Notes under the pieces: model-generated
Database searches by the model: none
Told to the model about the DNA's origin: nothing
What the model saw: the letters and a program-made list of their open reading frames with translations, nothing else
Part shown: positions 27,402 through 36,721 of the stretch, piece by piece
Layout: each line of letters begins with the position of its first letter
How positions within the stretch are numbered: the stretch's first letter is position 1
From: an uncultured Clostridia bacterium
Lineage (GTDB): Bacteria > Bacillota > Clostridia > Oscillospirales > Ruminococcaceae
DNA length: 54,190 bases
Direction: 5' to 3'
Assembly (NCBI GenBank): GCA_946498095.1
Contig: CAMMMX010000022.1
Span: 1-54,190 of the forward strand
Position numbers and translations under genes: made by a program

Positions 27402-28316
27402 CTACCGGATCGGCTCCCCATCCGACCATTCGGCAAGACTGCGAAACTGGGAAGGGGTATAACCCAAATAACTGGAAAAAGTACGGATGAAATAACTCAG
27501 ATTATAAAAGCCGCAGTCCATCGCGATATCATAGATTTTCCGATCGGTCGATTTCAGTAGCTGCGCCGCTTTCCCGATCCGGTATTCGTTGATATAATCG
27601 ACAGGTGTGCGCGACGTCATCTGCTTAAAAAAACGGCAAAAATGTCCTTCGCTCATTCCGACATACCTGGAAATCTCCGCAATGGTCAACTTGCCTGCAT
27701 AATGCTCATGGATGTAGGACAGCGCCTGCTTCAGCCGCTGCGTCTTATAGCTGACTTGCTGATCGGGATTGCCTTTGCGGCTATAGGAGCGTACCATCAG
27801 TCCCAATGCGAGGCAAAGCTGTGCCTTCACCACTAGTTCGTATCCCAGACGGTGCTGCTCGTTCTCGCAGATCGCCGTTTGAACAGCCTCTATGATGGAG
27901 CGTGCCTGTCCATCCTGGCCACAAAATACTTGTTCCAGTACCAGTTCATTTCGAACAATGGGCGAAAGGTAACGCAGCATGGCAGAGTCGCTGCTGTGGC
28001 TGGATAGAAATTCCAAGTCGAAGACAATCGCGTTGTAGACACAGTCACATCCTTCGGCTTTTCCCGCATGCAGCTGAGAACTACTGATGTAAGCAATATC
28101 CCCCGCTTGGAGCACATGCTCACAATCCTCTATTTGCAGCCGCGCGCTTCCGCTCACCACCGAAATAAATTCCGCCTCACGATGCCAATGGCAACCTAGG
28201 ACTGTACTGGCATCAAGGCGGTTATTCCCGTAACTGGCAACCGGAAACAAGGCATCCCCGTGGCTGCGCTGCTCCAGGAAAGGTTTCGTCTCTATACTGC
28301 GGGCAAAGCGGGCCAT
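27402..28316 (-). CDS. AraC family regulator with cupin sensor domain
   Basis: 304 residues. The N-terminal cupin ('CHWHREAEFISVVSG', then 'AGDIAYISSSQLH') should bind a sugar. The C-terminus has two helix-turn-helix units ('LTIAEISRYVGMSEGHFCRFFKQ' region and 'IYDIAMDCGFYNLSYFIRTF' region). It diverges from the GH31 alpha-xylosidase gene, so it most likely controls that gene in response to a xyloside-type sugar. AAGGGG precedes the start. Confidence 0.9.
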   Translation of the reverse strand: MARFARSIETKPFLEQRSHGDALFPVASYGNNRLDASTVLGCHWHREAEFISVVSGSARLQIEDCEHVLQAGDIAYISSSQLHAGKAEGCDCVYNAIVFDLEFLSSHSSDSAMLRYLSPIVRNELVLEQVFCGQDGQARSIIEAVQTAICENEQHRLGYELVVKAQLCLALGLMVRSYSRKGNPDQQVSYKTQRLKQALSYIHEHYAGKLTIAEISRYVGMSEGHFCRFFKQMTSRTPVDYINEYRIGKAAQLLKSTDRKIYDIAMDCGFYNLSYFIRTFSSYLGYTPSQFRSLAEWSDGEPIR

Positions 28317-28342
28317 GGATTTTTCCCCTTTCTTTGCAAACT

Positions 28343-28388
28343 ATCAAAATACCGTTATAATCCGTCGGTATCGTACAAGCATTTTGAT
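28343..28388. promoter_or_regulatory. Nested inverted repeats in the araC/GH31 divergent promoter region
   Basis: ATCAAAAT (28343-28350) is matched by ATTTTGAT (28381-28388), and inside them ATACCG (28349-28354) is matched by CGGTAT (28366-28371). They sit between the two divergent start codons and are candidate operator sites for the AraC protein. The plus-strand promoter of the GH31 gene is not clear. Confidence 0.4.
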
Positions 28389-28408
28389 GAAAATATCAAT
28401 ATAATATG

Positions 28409-28436
28409 ATTATAGCATACCGTCATCCAAATGCAA
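28409..28436 (-). promoter_or_regulatory. Promoter of the araC-type regulator
   Basis: Minus strand -35 TTGCAT (28431-28436), 16-bp spacer, extended -10 TGCTATAAT (TATAAT at 28409-28414). The leader would be about 85 bases and would contain the inverted repeats at 28343-28388. Confidence 0.55.
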
Positions 28437-28467
28437 GATATGCAGGAAAAGAAAGGAATGGTATCTG

Positions 28468-30786
28468 ATGAAATTCACCAATGGGCATTGGCTGATGCGG
28501 GAGGGGATTCAGCTGTCCTCTCCGGCGCAGGTCCGGGACTATGAGGTTGACCCTGACGGCGTTACCGTTTACGCCCCCTGTTACCCGATTGTCAATCGTG
28601 GGCAAACACTTGCCGGCCCGCTGTTCACGATTCGTTATTCCTCCCCGATACCTGATGTTATCCGTGTTCAGGCCTGGCATTATATGGGCGGGAATGACAA
28701 CGGTCCGCATCCCGTTCTGAATCAGGAATGCGGAAAGCCTGTCATCACAGACGAAGAAGACGCCATTACGCTGAAAAGCGGAGACACCGCTGTACGTATC
28801 TCTAAGCAAAGCTGGAACGTTTCCTTTTCCTACAAAGGCGTTGTGATGACGCAGAGTGAGCTGCGCCAGATGGGATATCTCCGTGATCGGGAAGGGAGTT
28901 CCTATTGGCGTGAGCAGCTAAATCTGGATGTCGGCGAATACGTATACGGTTTTGGAGAACGTTTCACACAATTTGTGAAAAACGGTCAGGCGATCGATAC
29001 CTGGAATGAGGACGGCGGTACGTCTTCGCAGCAGGCTTACAAAAGCATACCGTTTTACTTTACCAACAAGGGGTACGGTATCTATGTCAACCAGCCGGAA
29101 AACGTATCCTTTGAGGTGGCCTCGGAAAACGTGTCCAAATGCCAGTTTTCTGTCCCGGGTGAATACCTGGACTACTGCTTTATCGGAGGCAATGCGCCCA
29201 AACAGGCGCTGGAGCGCTATACCGCGCTGACCGGGCGCCCTGCCCTGCCGCCGGCGTGGTCATTTGGACTGTGGCTTTCCACCTCCTTCACGACGGACTA
29301 TGACGAGAAAACCGTAAACAGCTTTATCGACGGTATGTCCACCCGTGATATTCCATTGAGTGTCTTTCATTTTGACTGCTTCTGGATGAAGGAGTACGAA
29401 TGGTGCAATTTTGACTGGGACAAGGATGTCTTCCCCGATCCTTCCGGTATGCTGAAGCGTCTGAAGGAAAAGGGGCTGAAAATCTGCGTCTGGATCAACC
29501 CCTATATCGGCCAGAAGTCGCCGCTTTTCCGGGAGGGAATGGAAAACGGCTATCTCATCAAACGGGCGGACGGCAGTGTCTGGCAGTGGGATATGTGGCA
29601 GCCTGGACAGGCTATCGTCGATTTCACCAACCCTGCCGCGCGGGAGTGGTACTGCGGATACCTGTCCCGTTTGATCGATATGGGCGTTGACTGTTTCAAA
29701 ACCGATTTTGGCGAGCGGATTCCGGCTGACGGCGTCTATTACGACGGTTCTGATCCGCAGAAGATGCACAATTATTATGCTTTCTTATATAACCAGACTG
29801 TCTACAATCTTCTGAAAGAGAAGCTGGGCGATGCGTCTGCGCTGGTATTCGCCCGTTCTGCCTGGTCCGGTTCACAGCAGTTTCCGGTCCATTGGGGTGG
29901 CGACTGTGAATCACGATTTGAATCGATGGCGGAGACGCTACGCGGCGGCCTCTCCCTCACCTCTTCCGGCTTCGGCTTCTGGAGCCATGATATCAGCGGA
30001 TTCGAGCAAACCGCCTCCCCTGACGTTTACAAACGCTGGGTACAGTTTGGTCTTCTGTCCAGCCACAGCCGCCTGCACGGGAGTGGCTCCTACCGGGTGC
30101 CCTGGCTGTTTGACGAAGAGTCCGTTGATGTACTGCGGACCTTTACCCAGTTGAAATGCCGTCTCATGCCATACCTGTATCATCAAGCGGTCCTCGCCCA
30201 CAAACAGGGTATTCCGTTGATGCGTGCGATGGTGGTGGAGTTCCCGGGGGATCGTGCTTGCGATACTCTGGAAAGGCAATATATGTTTGGCGACAATCTG
30301 CTGGTCGCTCCCATTTTCCGCAGCGATCATTTTGTTGAATACTATCTCCCACAGGGTATCTGGACCAACCTGCTGACGAACGAGGCCGTCGAAGGCGGAC
30401 GCTGGGTCAGCGGAAGCTATGATTACTTTTCCCTTCCGCTGATGGCTCGTCCGAATTCGATTGTCGCTATGGGCAGTGACGCGAGCCGTCCGGATTACGA
30501 TTACACAAAGGGACTGGAACTGCACCTTTTCGCGCTGGACAGCATGGCAGAAACGGCGGTGGACGATATAAACGGGCAGACAGTCCTGACTGTTCGAGCG
30601 GTACGCAACGGCGACAAAGCCTGTGTGACGCTGGATGGCGATACCGGCGACGTTACCCTGGTTCTGCGTAACATAGAGGAAGTATCGGATTTGTCCGGCG
30701 CTACTTTGCAAAAGTCGGCCCAAGGCTGCAGGCTGAAAGTATCGCCAGGCGCAAAGGAAGTCTGTTTCAGATATTCGGGGAGCTGA
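28468..30786 (+). CDS. yicI: Glycoside hydrolase family 31, alpha-xylosidase (YicI-like)
   Basis: A 772-residue cytosolic enzyme (no signal peptide) that removes alpha-xylosyl units, for example from xyloglucan pieces. 'CFKTDFGE' holds the nucleophile Asp413 and 'WGGDCESRF' the acid/base Asp479, matching Escherichia coli YicI (D416 and D482). The N-terminal beta-sandwich, the barrel and the C-terminal beta domains are full length. AAGGAA precedes the ATG. It diverges from the AraC regulator and converges on the GH51 gene. Sugar transporter genes are not in the window. Confidence 0.93.
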   Translation: MKFTNGHWLMREGIQLSSPAQVRDYEVDPDGVTVYAPCYPIVNRGQTLAGPLFTIRYSSPIPDVIRVQAWHYMGGNDNGPHPVLNQECGKPVITDEEDAITLKSGDTAVRISKQSWNVSFSYKGVVMTQSELRQMGYLRDREGSSYWREQLNLDVGEYVYGFGERFTQFVKNGQAIDTWNEDGGTSSQQAYKSIPFYFTNKGYGIYVNQPENVSFEVASENVSKCQFSVPGEYLDYCFIGGNAPKQALERYTALTGRPALPPAWSFGLWLSTSFTTDYDEKTVNSFIDGMSTRDIPLSVFHFDCFWMKEYEWCNFDWDKDVFPDPSGMLKRLKEKGLKICVWINPYIGQKSPLFREGMENGYLIKRADGSVWQWDMWQPGQAIVDFTNPAAREWYCGYLSRLIDMGVDCFKTDFGERIPADGVYYDGSDPQKMHNYYAFLYNQTVYNLLKEKLGDASALVFARSAWSGSQQFPVHWGGDCESRFESMAETLRGGLSLTSSGFGFWSHDISGFEQTASPDVYKRWVQFGLLSSHSRLHGSGSYRVPWLFDEESVDVLRTFTQLKCRLMPYLYHQAVLAHKQGIPLMRAMVVEFPGDRACDTLERQYMFGDNLLVAPIFRSDHFVEYYLPQGIWTNLLTNEAVEGGRWVSGSYDYFSLPLMARPNSIVAMGSDASRPDYDYTKGLELHLFALDSMAETAVDDINGQTVLTVRAVRNGDKACVTLDGDTGDVTLVLRNIEEVSDLSGATLQKSAQGCRLKVSPGAKEVCFRYSGS

Positions 30787-30915
30787 ACAGGATAAGCAGC
30801 TTGAGGGAACGCTGAAAGGCTGCTCCCCGCTTCAGCGGCCCATTTGTTTGACCTCTCACGATTTTGAAACGCAGCTGTCCGGATCCTTTTGTTTTTTCAC
30901 AGCCATCATAAAAGC

Positions 30916-30952
30916 AAAGAGGTGCTCCCGATCACGGAAGCACCTCTTTTTG
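30916..30952. terminator. Terminator between the GH31 and GH51 genes
   Basis: Arms aaagaggtgct and agcacctcttt around a ~12-base loop, with a T run on the plus strand. It lies 130 bases after the GH31 stop and 10 bases from the GH51 stop, so it can serve both. Confidence 0.8.
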
Positions 30953-30960
30953 TCACAGAT

Positions 30961-32424
30961 TTAAACTTCCACTTCCAGTATCGTGATACTGGCCGGCGGA
31001 AAAATATAGGAACCGCTTTGAGATGTGTGTTCTGTTACCGTCTCCCGTACGGGACATTCTGCCGGCGTACAGACACTGTCCATTGCTGGCGCTTGCAGCG
31101 TATGTGCGCGGATAATCCGTCCTGCGGCGTTATCAAAAACCATATTTGCCGTCACATCATATGTAGCCCGGTTGACTACCGCAATATGGTAACGGCCATC
31201 CTGAGCCAAAACGCATGCAGCATCCAGTTCATCCAGTGGATTGGCGTCATGTCCGGTTATTTGGCCACAGGAAACCCGGCAGTCGGCCGCCTGTCCCAGC
31301 ATCCATTCCCGGTAAAGGCGCAGAGGGAAGAAAGTCGTCTGACGGTAGCAACCTGTTTTGTCGGCAAGAATCGGCGCCAAGATATTGACCATCTGTGCCA
31401 GACAGCATATTCCAATCTCAGGCATGGACAAAAACAAGTTGAGCATGGACGCCGTCCATAAAGCGTCACGCCACTGATAAGTCTGTTTGAGGCCATACAG
31501 CGGTGGCTCGGGTGAAAAATCCCAGATATTCCATTCGTCAACAGCGATACGGATAGGGCCGCTGCGCGGCGGAAAACGGTAGAAGGCGGGGAAGTTATCC
31601 ACTTGCTGCGGGTATTGAGCCAAGAGAGAACGAATATCATAAAGCCCCTTACGGATGTTGGCAATATGATCAAATGGCGTGTAGATGCCACGTCCCTTGG
31701 AAACTGCGTAATAATGGACGGAAAAATAATCTGTGACCTCATGTAAATTGTCCAATACTGTCTGATTCCACGCTGGGTTTTCTGACCCCACTATGACTGT
31801 ACGGATCGAAGGGTCCTGCAGCTTCATAAACTTGATAAAGTCCCACGCGTCCTGCACATAGACATGCACGTCGGACTGCTTGCCGATATCGAGATCCGCG
31901 TAGGATTCGTTGCCGATACACCAATATTTTACGTCGAAAGGTTCTTCATAGCCGTGGCTACGCCTGAGGTTCGCATAGTAGGTGTTACCGGTTCCGTTAC
32001 AGTACTCTACCCAGTTCCCGGCTTCCTCGGCGGTTCCCGACGCCATGTTGACGCACAGCATCGGCTCTGCGCCGATTTCCCGGCAGTAGCGGACAAACTC
32101 AGCCGTGCCGAATGCCGGATCAATTTCTCCGCCCCAGATCAGGTTCTTTTTTCTCTTGCGCTGTTCAAGCGGGCCAACGCCATCCTCCCAATGGTAAATG
32201 GCGATAACCGTCCCACCAGGGAAACGCAGGATAGGCGGCCGCAGCTCCTTCACAAGAGCTAACACGTCCTGCCGGATACCGTCCACGGATGATTGCGGAT
32301 GGCCAGCGTCGTAGATCCCGCCGTCAATACAATCGCCGAGATATTCCATAAAGTTTCCATAGATGAACGGGCTGACTGGATGGGTCCGCTTCGTATCAAT
32401 GGAGATTTGGGGCATGCTTCCCAT
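30961..32424 (-). CDS. Alpha-L-arabinofuranosidase, glycoside hydrolase family 51
   Basis: 487 residues, no signal peptide, so it acts on imported arabino-oligosaccharides. 'WCIGNE' contains the acid/base Glu173 and 'IAVDEWNIW' the nucleophile Glu297. 'RFPGG' near residue 67 is another GH51 hallmark. The C-terminal ~110 residues form the usual beta domain. The start has AGGAGGG. Together with the GH31 xylosidase it points to use of arabinoxylan or xyloglucan fragments. Confidence 0.93.
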   Translation of the reverse strand: MGSMPQISIDTKRTHPVSPFIYGNFMEYLGDCIDGGIYDAGHPQSSVDGIRQDVLALVKELRPPILRFPGGTVIAIYHWEDGVGPLEQRKRKKNLIWGGEIDPAFGTAEFVRYCREIGAEPMLCVNMASGTAEEAGNWVEYCNGTGNTYYANLRRSHGYEEPFDVKYWCIGNESYADLDIGKQSDVHVYVQDAWDFIKFMKLQDPSIRTVIVGSENPAWNQTVLDNLHEVTDYFSVHYYAVSKGRGIYTPFDHIANIRKGLYDIRSLLAQYPQQVDNFPAFYRFPPRSGPIRIAVDEWNIWDFSPEPPLYGLKQTYQWRDALWTASMLNLFLSMPEIGICCLAQMVNILAPILADKTGCYRQTTFFPLRLYREWMLGQAADCRVSCGQITGHDANPLDELDAACVLAQDGRYHIAVVNRATYDVTANMVFDNAAGRIIRAHTLQAPAMDSVCTPAECPVRETVTEHTSQSGSYIFPPASITILEVEV

Positions 32425-32453
32425 TACACATTTACCCTCCTTCTTTTTTCACT

Positions 32454-32463
32454 ATTTTAGCAT
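32454..32463 (-). promoter_or_regulatory. Extended -10 promoter of the GH51 gene
   Basis: Minus strand ATGCTAAAAT (TAAAAT at 32454-32459), about 30 bases before the start codon. The -35 is weak. Confidence 0.45.
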
Positions 32464-32490
32464 ACCTTTTCCAGAAAATCCAGTCATAAT

Positions 32491-33159
32491 TTACAGCTTC
32501 CAAAGTTTTTCATAATAGGACTTGGTATTATGCTGGCGAAACGACGCAAATAACGGAAATCGGAGCTGTCCTACATGGATGCGTATGCCGACATGGCGGA
32601 ATCCCAACCATACGGGCGGTACCTTCGTCACAAGATCGTTGCCGTTTTCAATCCGGAGTGTTTTGTATACCCGTTTGTCATAAGACTTTTGAAACGCCTT
32701 GTTCCCTACACGCGGGCAACCGAAGAGAGCCACCTCATAATAGTGATCCGGATAATTGTATTGCAGATCAACGGCACATAGCACAGCGAGCGCCGCACCG
32801 TAAGAGTGTCCTGTAACGGTGATCTGATCCACGTCGTCTGGGATACTGCTCAGAATCCGCTGCCGGACTTCAGGCGATTTGTACGCATTGAGAAACCCGG
32901 TATGTACCCGTATCTTGGTCGCGGTATTATCATATGGGATACATTTGCGCCAAAAGCGAAGATCGGCGACGACATCCTTCAGCGAATCTGTCCCGCGGAA
33001 GGCAATCAGCAGGGAACGTTCCTGACGTCCGATATAGTACTGGACTCCGCTGCGGCAGGACTCTTCAAATCGGATAGACTGAAAATCCAGCGAGCGCGGG
33101 TGGTCGGAATAGGCCAGCATCGCGTTGTCAAGCAGCGTGAGCAACTTACAAGTGTCCAT
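32491..33159 (-). CDS. Class 3 lipase (alpha/beta hydrolase)
   Basis: 222 residues of the Lipase_3 fold. 'LIAFRGTDSLKD' is the family's oxyanion region and 'VTGHSYGAALA' the nucleophile elbow (Ser119). Later 'GCPRVGNKAF' and 'NGNDLVTKVPP' match the segments with the catalytic Asp. No signal peptide is seen, so it may act inside the cell. GGAGG lies before the ATG, only 15 bases after the PdaB-like gene, so the two are one operon. Confidence 0.88.
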   Translation of the reverse strand: MDTCKLLTLLDNAMLAYSDHPRSLDFQSIRFEESCRSGVQYYIGRQERSLLIAFRGTDSLKDVVADLRFWRKCIPYDNTATKIRVHTGFLNAYKSPEVRQRILSSIPDDVDQITVTGHSYGAALAVLCAVDLQYNYPDHYYEVALFGCPRVGNKAFQKSYDKRVYKTLRIENGNDLVTKVPPVWLGFRHVGIRIHVGQLRFPLFASFRQHNTKSYYEKLWKL

Positions 33160-33174
33160 CGGCGGTATCCTCCA

Positions 33175-33966
33175 TCAGGAAACAGCCTTTTGCTGTGCCG
33201 CTGGATGTTGGACGCCATTGGCGTCGATATAGTAATCGTTATGGTAAATCAGGTCGCTGACACGGACGAAGGAGTACCCTTGCTGCGTCAGCTGTGTGAG
33301 AATCTGATCCAGTGCCTGTGGGGTGTTGACCGTATCGGTATGGAACAAAACAATTGACCCATTTTGAGCTTTGGATACGACTTTTTCCACCATCTGCTCT
33401 AAAGAAGGCTTCTTCCAATCCAGGCTGTCGACGCTCCACTGTATGACTTTATACCCCATTCCTTCGATGGTTGTCAGCATGCTGTCGCTGTATTCGCCGT
33501 ACGGGCCGCGGTACAGGCTGGGGCCTTCGCCGGTAATCTGCTTGATTTTTTCATAACAGGCTTTTGTATCTGCAATCAGATCATTTGTATTGATTTTGGC
33601 GACGTGAGGATGCTGGTCGGAATGGTTTCCGATTTCATGTCCGGCGTCGTACAGTTTTTTGAGATCCTCCTGGCAACGGTCCACCCAGTCCCCGGTGACG
33701 AAGAACGTCGCCTTGGCCTGATGCTTGGCTAACACTTCAATCAGCTCGTCGGTGTCGCTGTTCTCCCATGCCGCATCAAACGTAACGGCAATTTTCTTGT
33801 CATCGCCAGGACGATCCACGCTATAGATGGGCAGTCGGCGGCCTTGCGCCGATGCATGAAATCCATAAGCCGCCGCAAGGATGCCGATGGTGATGCCGCA
33901 TAGGAGTAACGCTACTGCAAGAGAGGTATAAACCAGTTTCCGTTTGTTGATGCAAAAGACAAACAC
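33175..33966 (-). CDS. Polysaccharide deacetylase, PdaB-like (sporulation type)
   Basis: A 263-residue membrane-anchored CE4 enzyme. An N-terminal helix (about 12-34) is followed by 'LPIYSVDRPGDDKKIAVTFD', the typical PdaB opening. The catalytic Asp is in 'TFDAAW' and the zinc ligands are in 'NHSDQHPH' (HxxxH). PdaB removes acetyl groups from spore peptidoglycan in Bacillus. GTG start with AAGGGG five bases upstream. The next gene is the class 3 lipase. The sporulation role is inferred from the subfamily. Confidence 0.87.
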   Translation of the reverse strand: MFVFCINKRKLVYTSLAVALLLCGITIGILAAAYGFHASAQGRRLPIYSVDRPGDDKKIAVTFDAAWENSDTDELIEVLAKHQAKATFFVTGDWVDRCQEDLKKLYDAGHEIGNHSDQHPHVAKINTNDLIADTKACYEKIKQITGEGPSLYRGPYGEYSDSMLTTIEGMGYKVIQWSVDSLDWKKPSLEQMVEKVVSKAQNGSIVLFHTDTVNTPQALDQILTQLTQQGYSFVRVSDLIYHNDYYIDANGVQHPAAQQKAVS

Positions 33967-34298
33967 AATATCCCCTTCTTCCGGCTGTTGTTTTTGTACA
34001 GGATATGTGTGCCTGCTTGTCCGATATACTTGTGACGGCCACTCTTATGGTGAAAACGAGTTTTCCCTTGTGTGGTTTGGAAAGCCGGTATGGGGAATAT
34101 GCCAGGAAAATAGAAAACAAATCACATGTTACTCTTACACAGGCTGTCTTACTTCATACAATACGCGCAGTTTCGTGGAAACGCCTCCTTACATCCGCAG
34201 AAATAGAACGACAAAGAGGAAGAACGCAGTTCATCGAAGCGTTCCTACAGGGAAATTTACGCCGGTACGTTTGGACGGCGGTATACAAAGCCTGGCTT
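33967..34298. other. Gap without a recognised gene
   Basis: 332 bases between the PdaB-like gene and the second GNAT gene. Open frames here lack ribosome sites and family signatures. The promoter of the deacetylase must lie here, but no convincing sigma-A, sigma-E or sigma-G pair could be fixed by eye. Confidence 0.5.
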
Positions 34299-34940
34299 TT
34301 AAAACTGACTGATATCAGAGCTGTTCACGGCCTTTAAAAAAGACTCTGGGGCATGTGCAAACTGTAGACGGGCATAGTCCTGCGGGGGCATGACACGCTT
34401 CAGGATGGGCAGGCACAACGCAATGTCATTGGAACGTGGCCCGATCTGCTTTTCTGTCAAAAAGGAAAAACCGAAGTCTGTGTAGAGTTTAATGGCCTGA
34501 TAACTGCCCGGCTGCGTATGTAAATAAACCGGATAGTCGGACGGTTCCAGCGCTCCCATCACTTTTGACAGTAATGCTCGTCCAATTCCCCTTCCCTCAT
34601 ACTCCTTTTTCACTTTAAACCAATGTATAGTGGTAATTTCGCCATAAGCCTTCCAGCTAAAGCAGGTCGCTATCGGATGATCATTTTGGTCGCAGGCGAA
34701 CAGGCAGTGCTCCCAAAACAATGCTTCGTTTGGCTGATAAACGTCCTGAAAATACTTGGTCATGTATGCAGAATATTTTTTCGCTTCGTTGGCATCGTCA
34801 AAATGGATGGATTTCCATAGCCAAAGCTCGTTTTTCCTGCAAAGCCTGATCTTATACTGCTGCGGCATATCGGTCATAGCCGCCTGATTCAGCCTCTCAC
34901 ACATCATAAATAAATTGTAATCCGGTATGTAGTCGCTCAA
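34299..34940 (-). CDS. GNAT family N-acetyltransferase
   Basis: 213 residues. The acetyl-CoA loop 'EYEGRGIGRALL' lies near 112-123 and is followed by 'PVYLHTQPGSYQAIKLYTDFGF', the usual C-terminal GNAT strand and helix. The substrate is unknown. The start is TTG at 34940: AAGGAGGA stands seven bases upstream and no better ATG is near, so an ATG-only gene caller would place the start wrongly. It stands alone. Confidence 0.87.
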   Translation of the reverse strand: MSDYIPDYNLFMMCERLNQAAMTDMPQQYKIRLCRKNELWLWKSIHFDDANEAKKYSAYMTKYFQDVYQPNEALFWEHCLFACDQNDHPIATCFSWKAYGEITTIHWFKVKKEYEGRGIGRALLSKVMGALEPSDYPVYLHTQPGSYQAIKLYTDFGFSFLTEKQIGPRSNDIALCLPILKRVMPPQDYARLQFAHAPESFLKAVNSSDISQF

Positions 34941-35210
34941 ACGGAACTCCTCCTTGTTATATTCGGATGTACGCTTGTCTTCTTGCCTGGAACCTTTTCC
35001 TTTGAGGAAAGTAAGCTTTCGAATTCAGAAGAAACTGTCATACGCATCGCACAGCAGATACACAGGTGTTATGAGGCAGCTCCATATCACTCACTTGTCC
35101 GAACAGGATAAAATATATTTTGCTTGCAATGCTGGAATTTTGTTTTGCATGCCCTGGCCAAAAAATTTCCACCTATATGAATAGAGCCGGTGGTCTGGCA
35201 AAAGGATATA
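34941..35210. other. Gap without a recognised gene
   Basis: 270 bases between the GNAT start and the terminator of the zinc ribbon gene. It contains a small hairpin (cttttcc-tttg-aggaaag near 35000). No coding signal or promoter that I would defend. Confidence 0.4.
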
Positions 35211-35241
35211 AGAAAAAGCGCCGTATCGTACGGCGCTTTCT
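35211..35241 (-). terminator. Intrinsic terminator of the zinc ribbon gene
   Basis: Minus strand agaaagcgccgta, loop CGA, tacggcgctttttct. A very stable stem with a T run, 32 bases past the stop. Confidence 0.85.
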
Positions 35242-35272
35242 GCTCAAACACATCAATGACACAGGAGCAAAA

Positions 35273-35551
35273 TTACTGTTCTTCTCTCATTTTAGCAAAG
35301 CACTCACTGCAGTATACCGGCCGGTCTTCACGCGGCTTAAAAGGAACTTTGGCTTCTTTGCCACAGGAAGCGCAAGTAGCGGTGAACATTTCTCTTTCCG
35401 TCTTACCGCCGTTCTTTCTGGCATCGCGGCAGCTCTTGCATCTCTGGGGCTCATTGACAAAGCCTTTCTCTGCATAAAACTCCTGCTCGCCTGCTGTGAA
35501 TACAAACTCCGCTCCACACTCTTTGCATACCAATGTCTTGTCTTCGTACAT
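35273..35551 (-). CDS. Zinc ribbon domain protein
   Basis: 92 residues with three or four CxxC knuckles: 'CKEC' (9-12), 'CKSC' (38-41), 'CASC' (61-64) and 'CSEC' (80-83). This is the double zinc ribbon of a small clostridial family whose role is unknown; nucleic acid or protein binding is plausible. 'FTAGEQEFYAEKGF' between the first two knuckles is a conserved feature as I recall it. GCGAGG lies before the ATG. Monocistronic, with its own terminator. Confidence 0.85.
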   Translation of the reverse strand: MYEDKTLVCKECGAEFVFTAGEQEFYAEKGFVNEPQRCKSCRDARKNGGKTEREMFTATCASCGKEAKVPFKPREDRPVYCSECFAKMREEQ

Positions 35552-35692
35552 TTCTTTTACCTCGCTTAGGATTTAAAATTTGCCCTCAACGGAATTGCAC
35601 CGTTTGCCTTGATGAACAACGCTATTGCACTACAATAGGGCTATATCGGCAGCATACACGCTGCTTGAAAGCATTGACGCATCTGAAGCGGT

Positions 35693-36310
35693 TTATCCTT
35701 CTTCAGACTCCTGATAAATGTTTTTCAGCTTTCGCCTGACTCGTTGCAAAGCGTTATCCACTGACTTACGCGAAGTACAAAGTTTCTCTGCAATGAGAGG
35801 ATAACTATACCCCTCTAAATGCAAAAACAAGACTTGCTGCTCGAACTTGGATAAGGAGGCAAATCCTTTCTCCGAGATAAGGTCAAAAACCTCTTTGCTG
35901 AGTACAATTTGTTCTGGGTTCTCTGAATCATTGGAAGGAAAGTCATTTTCCTCTTCCGGTAACTGCGCGTGACGCTCTATAATCGCATTTTCTTTACTGA
36001 CTGCACGCAACATGCTGTTGACGATAGCTTTCATCGCATAGGAAGAAAAATCCTTTTGCAAATCAAATTGATATCCCTTGATACAGGCAAACAGAGCCAT
36101 CAGGCCTTCCTGCGCCAAATCATCCGCATCAATGCTACCGACAGAAATTTCACGTGCTTTTCTGCATATGAAACGAATATAACGGGAGAACAACTGCGTC
36201 AGAGCAGCTTCATTGCCAGATATCCCGTCATTGCGCAACAACTCGACCAACTGACGATCGGAAAGCCCGGACAAGTCACCGCTTTCTGATGTATAGTTAC
36301 GCATCGTCAA
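35693..36310 (-). CDS. Sigma-70 family RNA polymerase sigma factor, SigH-like
   Basis: 205 residues with region 2 ('DADDLAQEGLMALFACIKGY', then 'FSSYAMKAIVNSMLRAV') and region 4 ('LSKFEQQVLFLHLEGYSYPLIAEKL' area with a helix-turn-helix up to 'RVRRKLK'), and no region 1 or full region 3. This resembles SigH/Spo0H of spore formers, but other small sigma factors look alike. The start is TTG 36310 or ATG 36304; GGTGGTG lies upstream of both. It has a strong promoter of its own. Confidence 0.85.
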   Translation of the reverse strand: MTMRNYTSESGDLSGLSDRQLVELLRNDGISGNEAALTQLFSRYIRFICRKAREISVGSIDADDLAQEGLMALFACIKGYQFDLQKDFSSYAMKAIVNSMLRAVSKENAIIERHAQLPEEENDFPSNDSENPEQIVLSKEVFDLISEKGFASLSKFEQQVLFLHLEGYSYPLIAEKLCTSRKSVDNALQRVRRKLKNIYQESEEG

Positions 36311-36363
36311 ATACAGACACCACCAAAACCAACGTCGCCATACGATTCCTTAGAACCTTTTTT

Positions 36364-36392
36364 ATCATACACTGTTTTCCCGACTCTGTCAA
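36364..36392 (-). promoter_or_regulatory. Promoter of the sigma factor gene
   Basis: Minus strand -35 TTGACA (36387-36392), 17-bp spacer, -10 TATGAT (36364-36369). An almost perfect sigma-A promoter, about 45 bases before the start. Confidence 0.8.
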
Positions 36393-36644
36393 CATATTTT
36401 TTAAAAATATTTTTCCTTCTTCCGGCGCTTTGTTAAATTTGACGAATTCCTACGTCTGCTTTATGAATATATTTTTCATCACAGTGATCAGCTGCGTAGA
36501 CAGGGATATTTCCGATTCCTTCCCTTTTTGTCGGTACGTCATTCCAATACGGCGTACTCCTTACGTGTCAATAGCCATAGAAATATTCCACCTTTTGCTG
36601 TTACGAAAAAAGAGACGCATATTTCATTATTTTTTAAAAAGCAC
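36393..36644. other. Gap without a recognised gene
   Basis: A T-rich 250-base stretch between two divergent promoters. A frame exists across it but has no ribosome site or recognisable protein. Confidence 0.4.
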
Positions 36645-36673
36645 TTGCGTTACAGGGAAACTTCTGCTACAAT
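36645..36673 (+). promoter_or_regulatory. Promoter of the alpha/beta hydrolase gene
   Basis: -35 TTGCGT (36645-36650), 17-bp spacer, -10 TACAAT (36668-36673), about 48 bases before the start codon. Confidence 0.65.
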
Positions 36674-36721
36674 GTGATCAAAATAGAAAGCCTGCCTATC
36701 GCAGGGATGGAGTGATTATGT

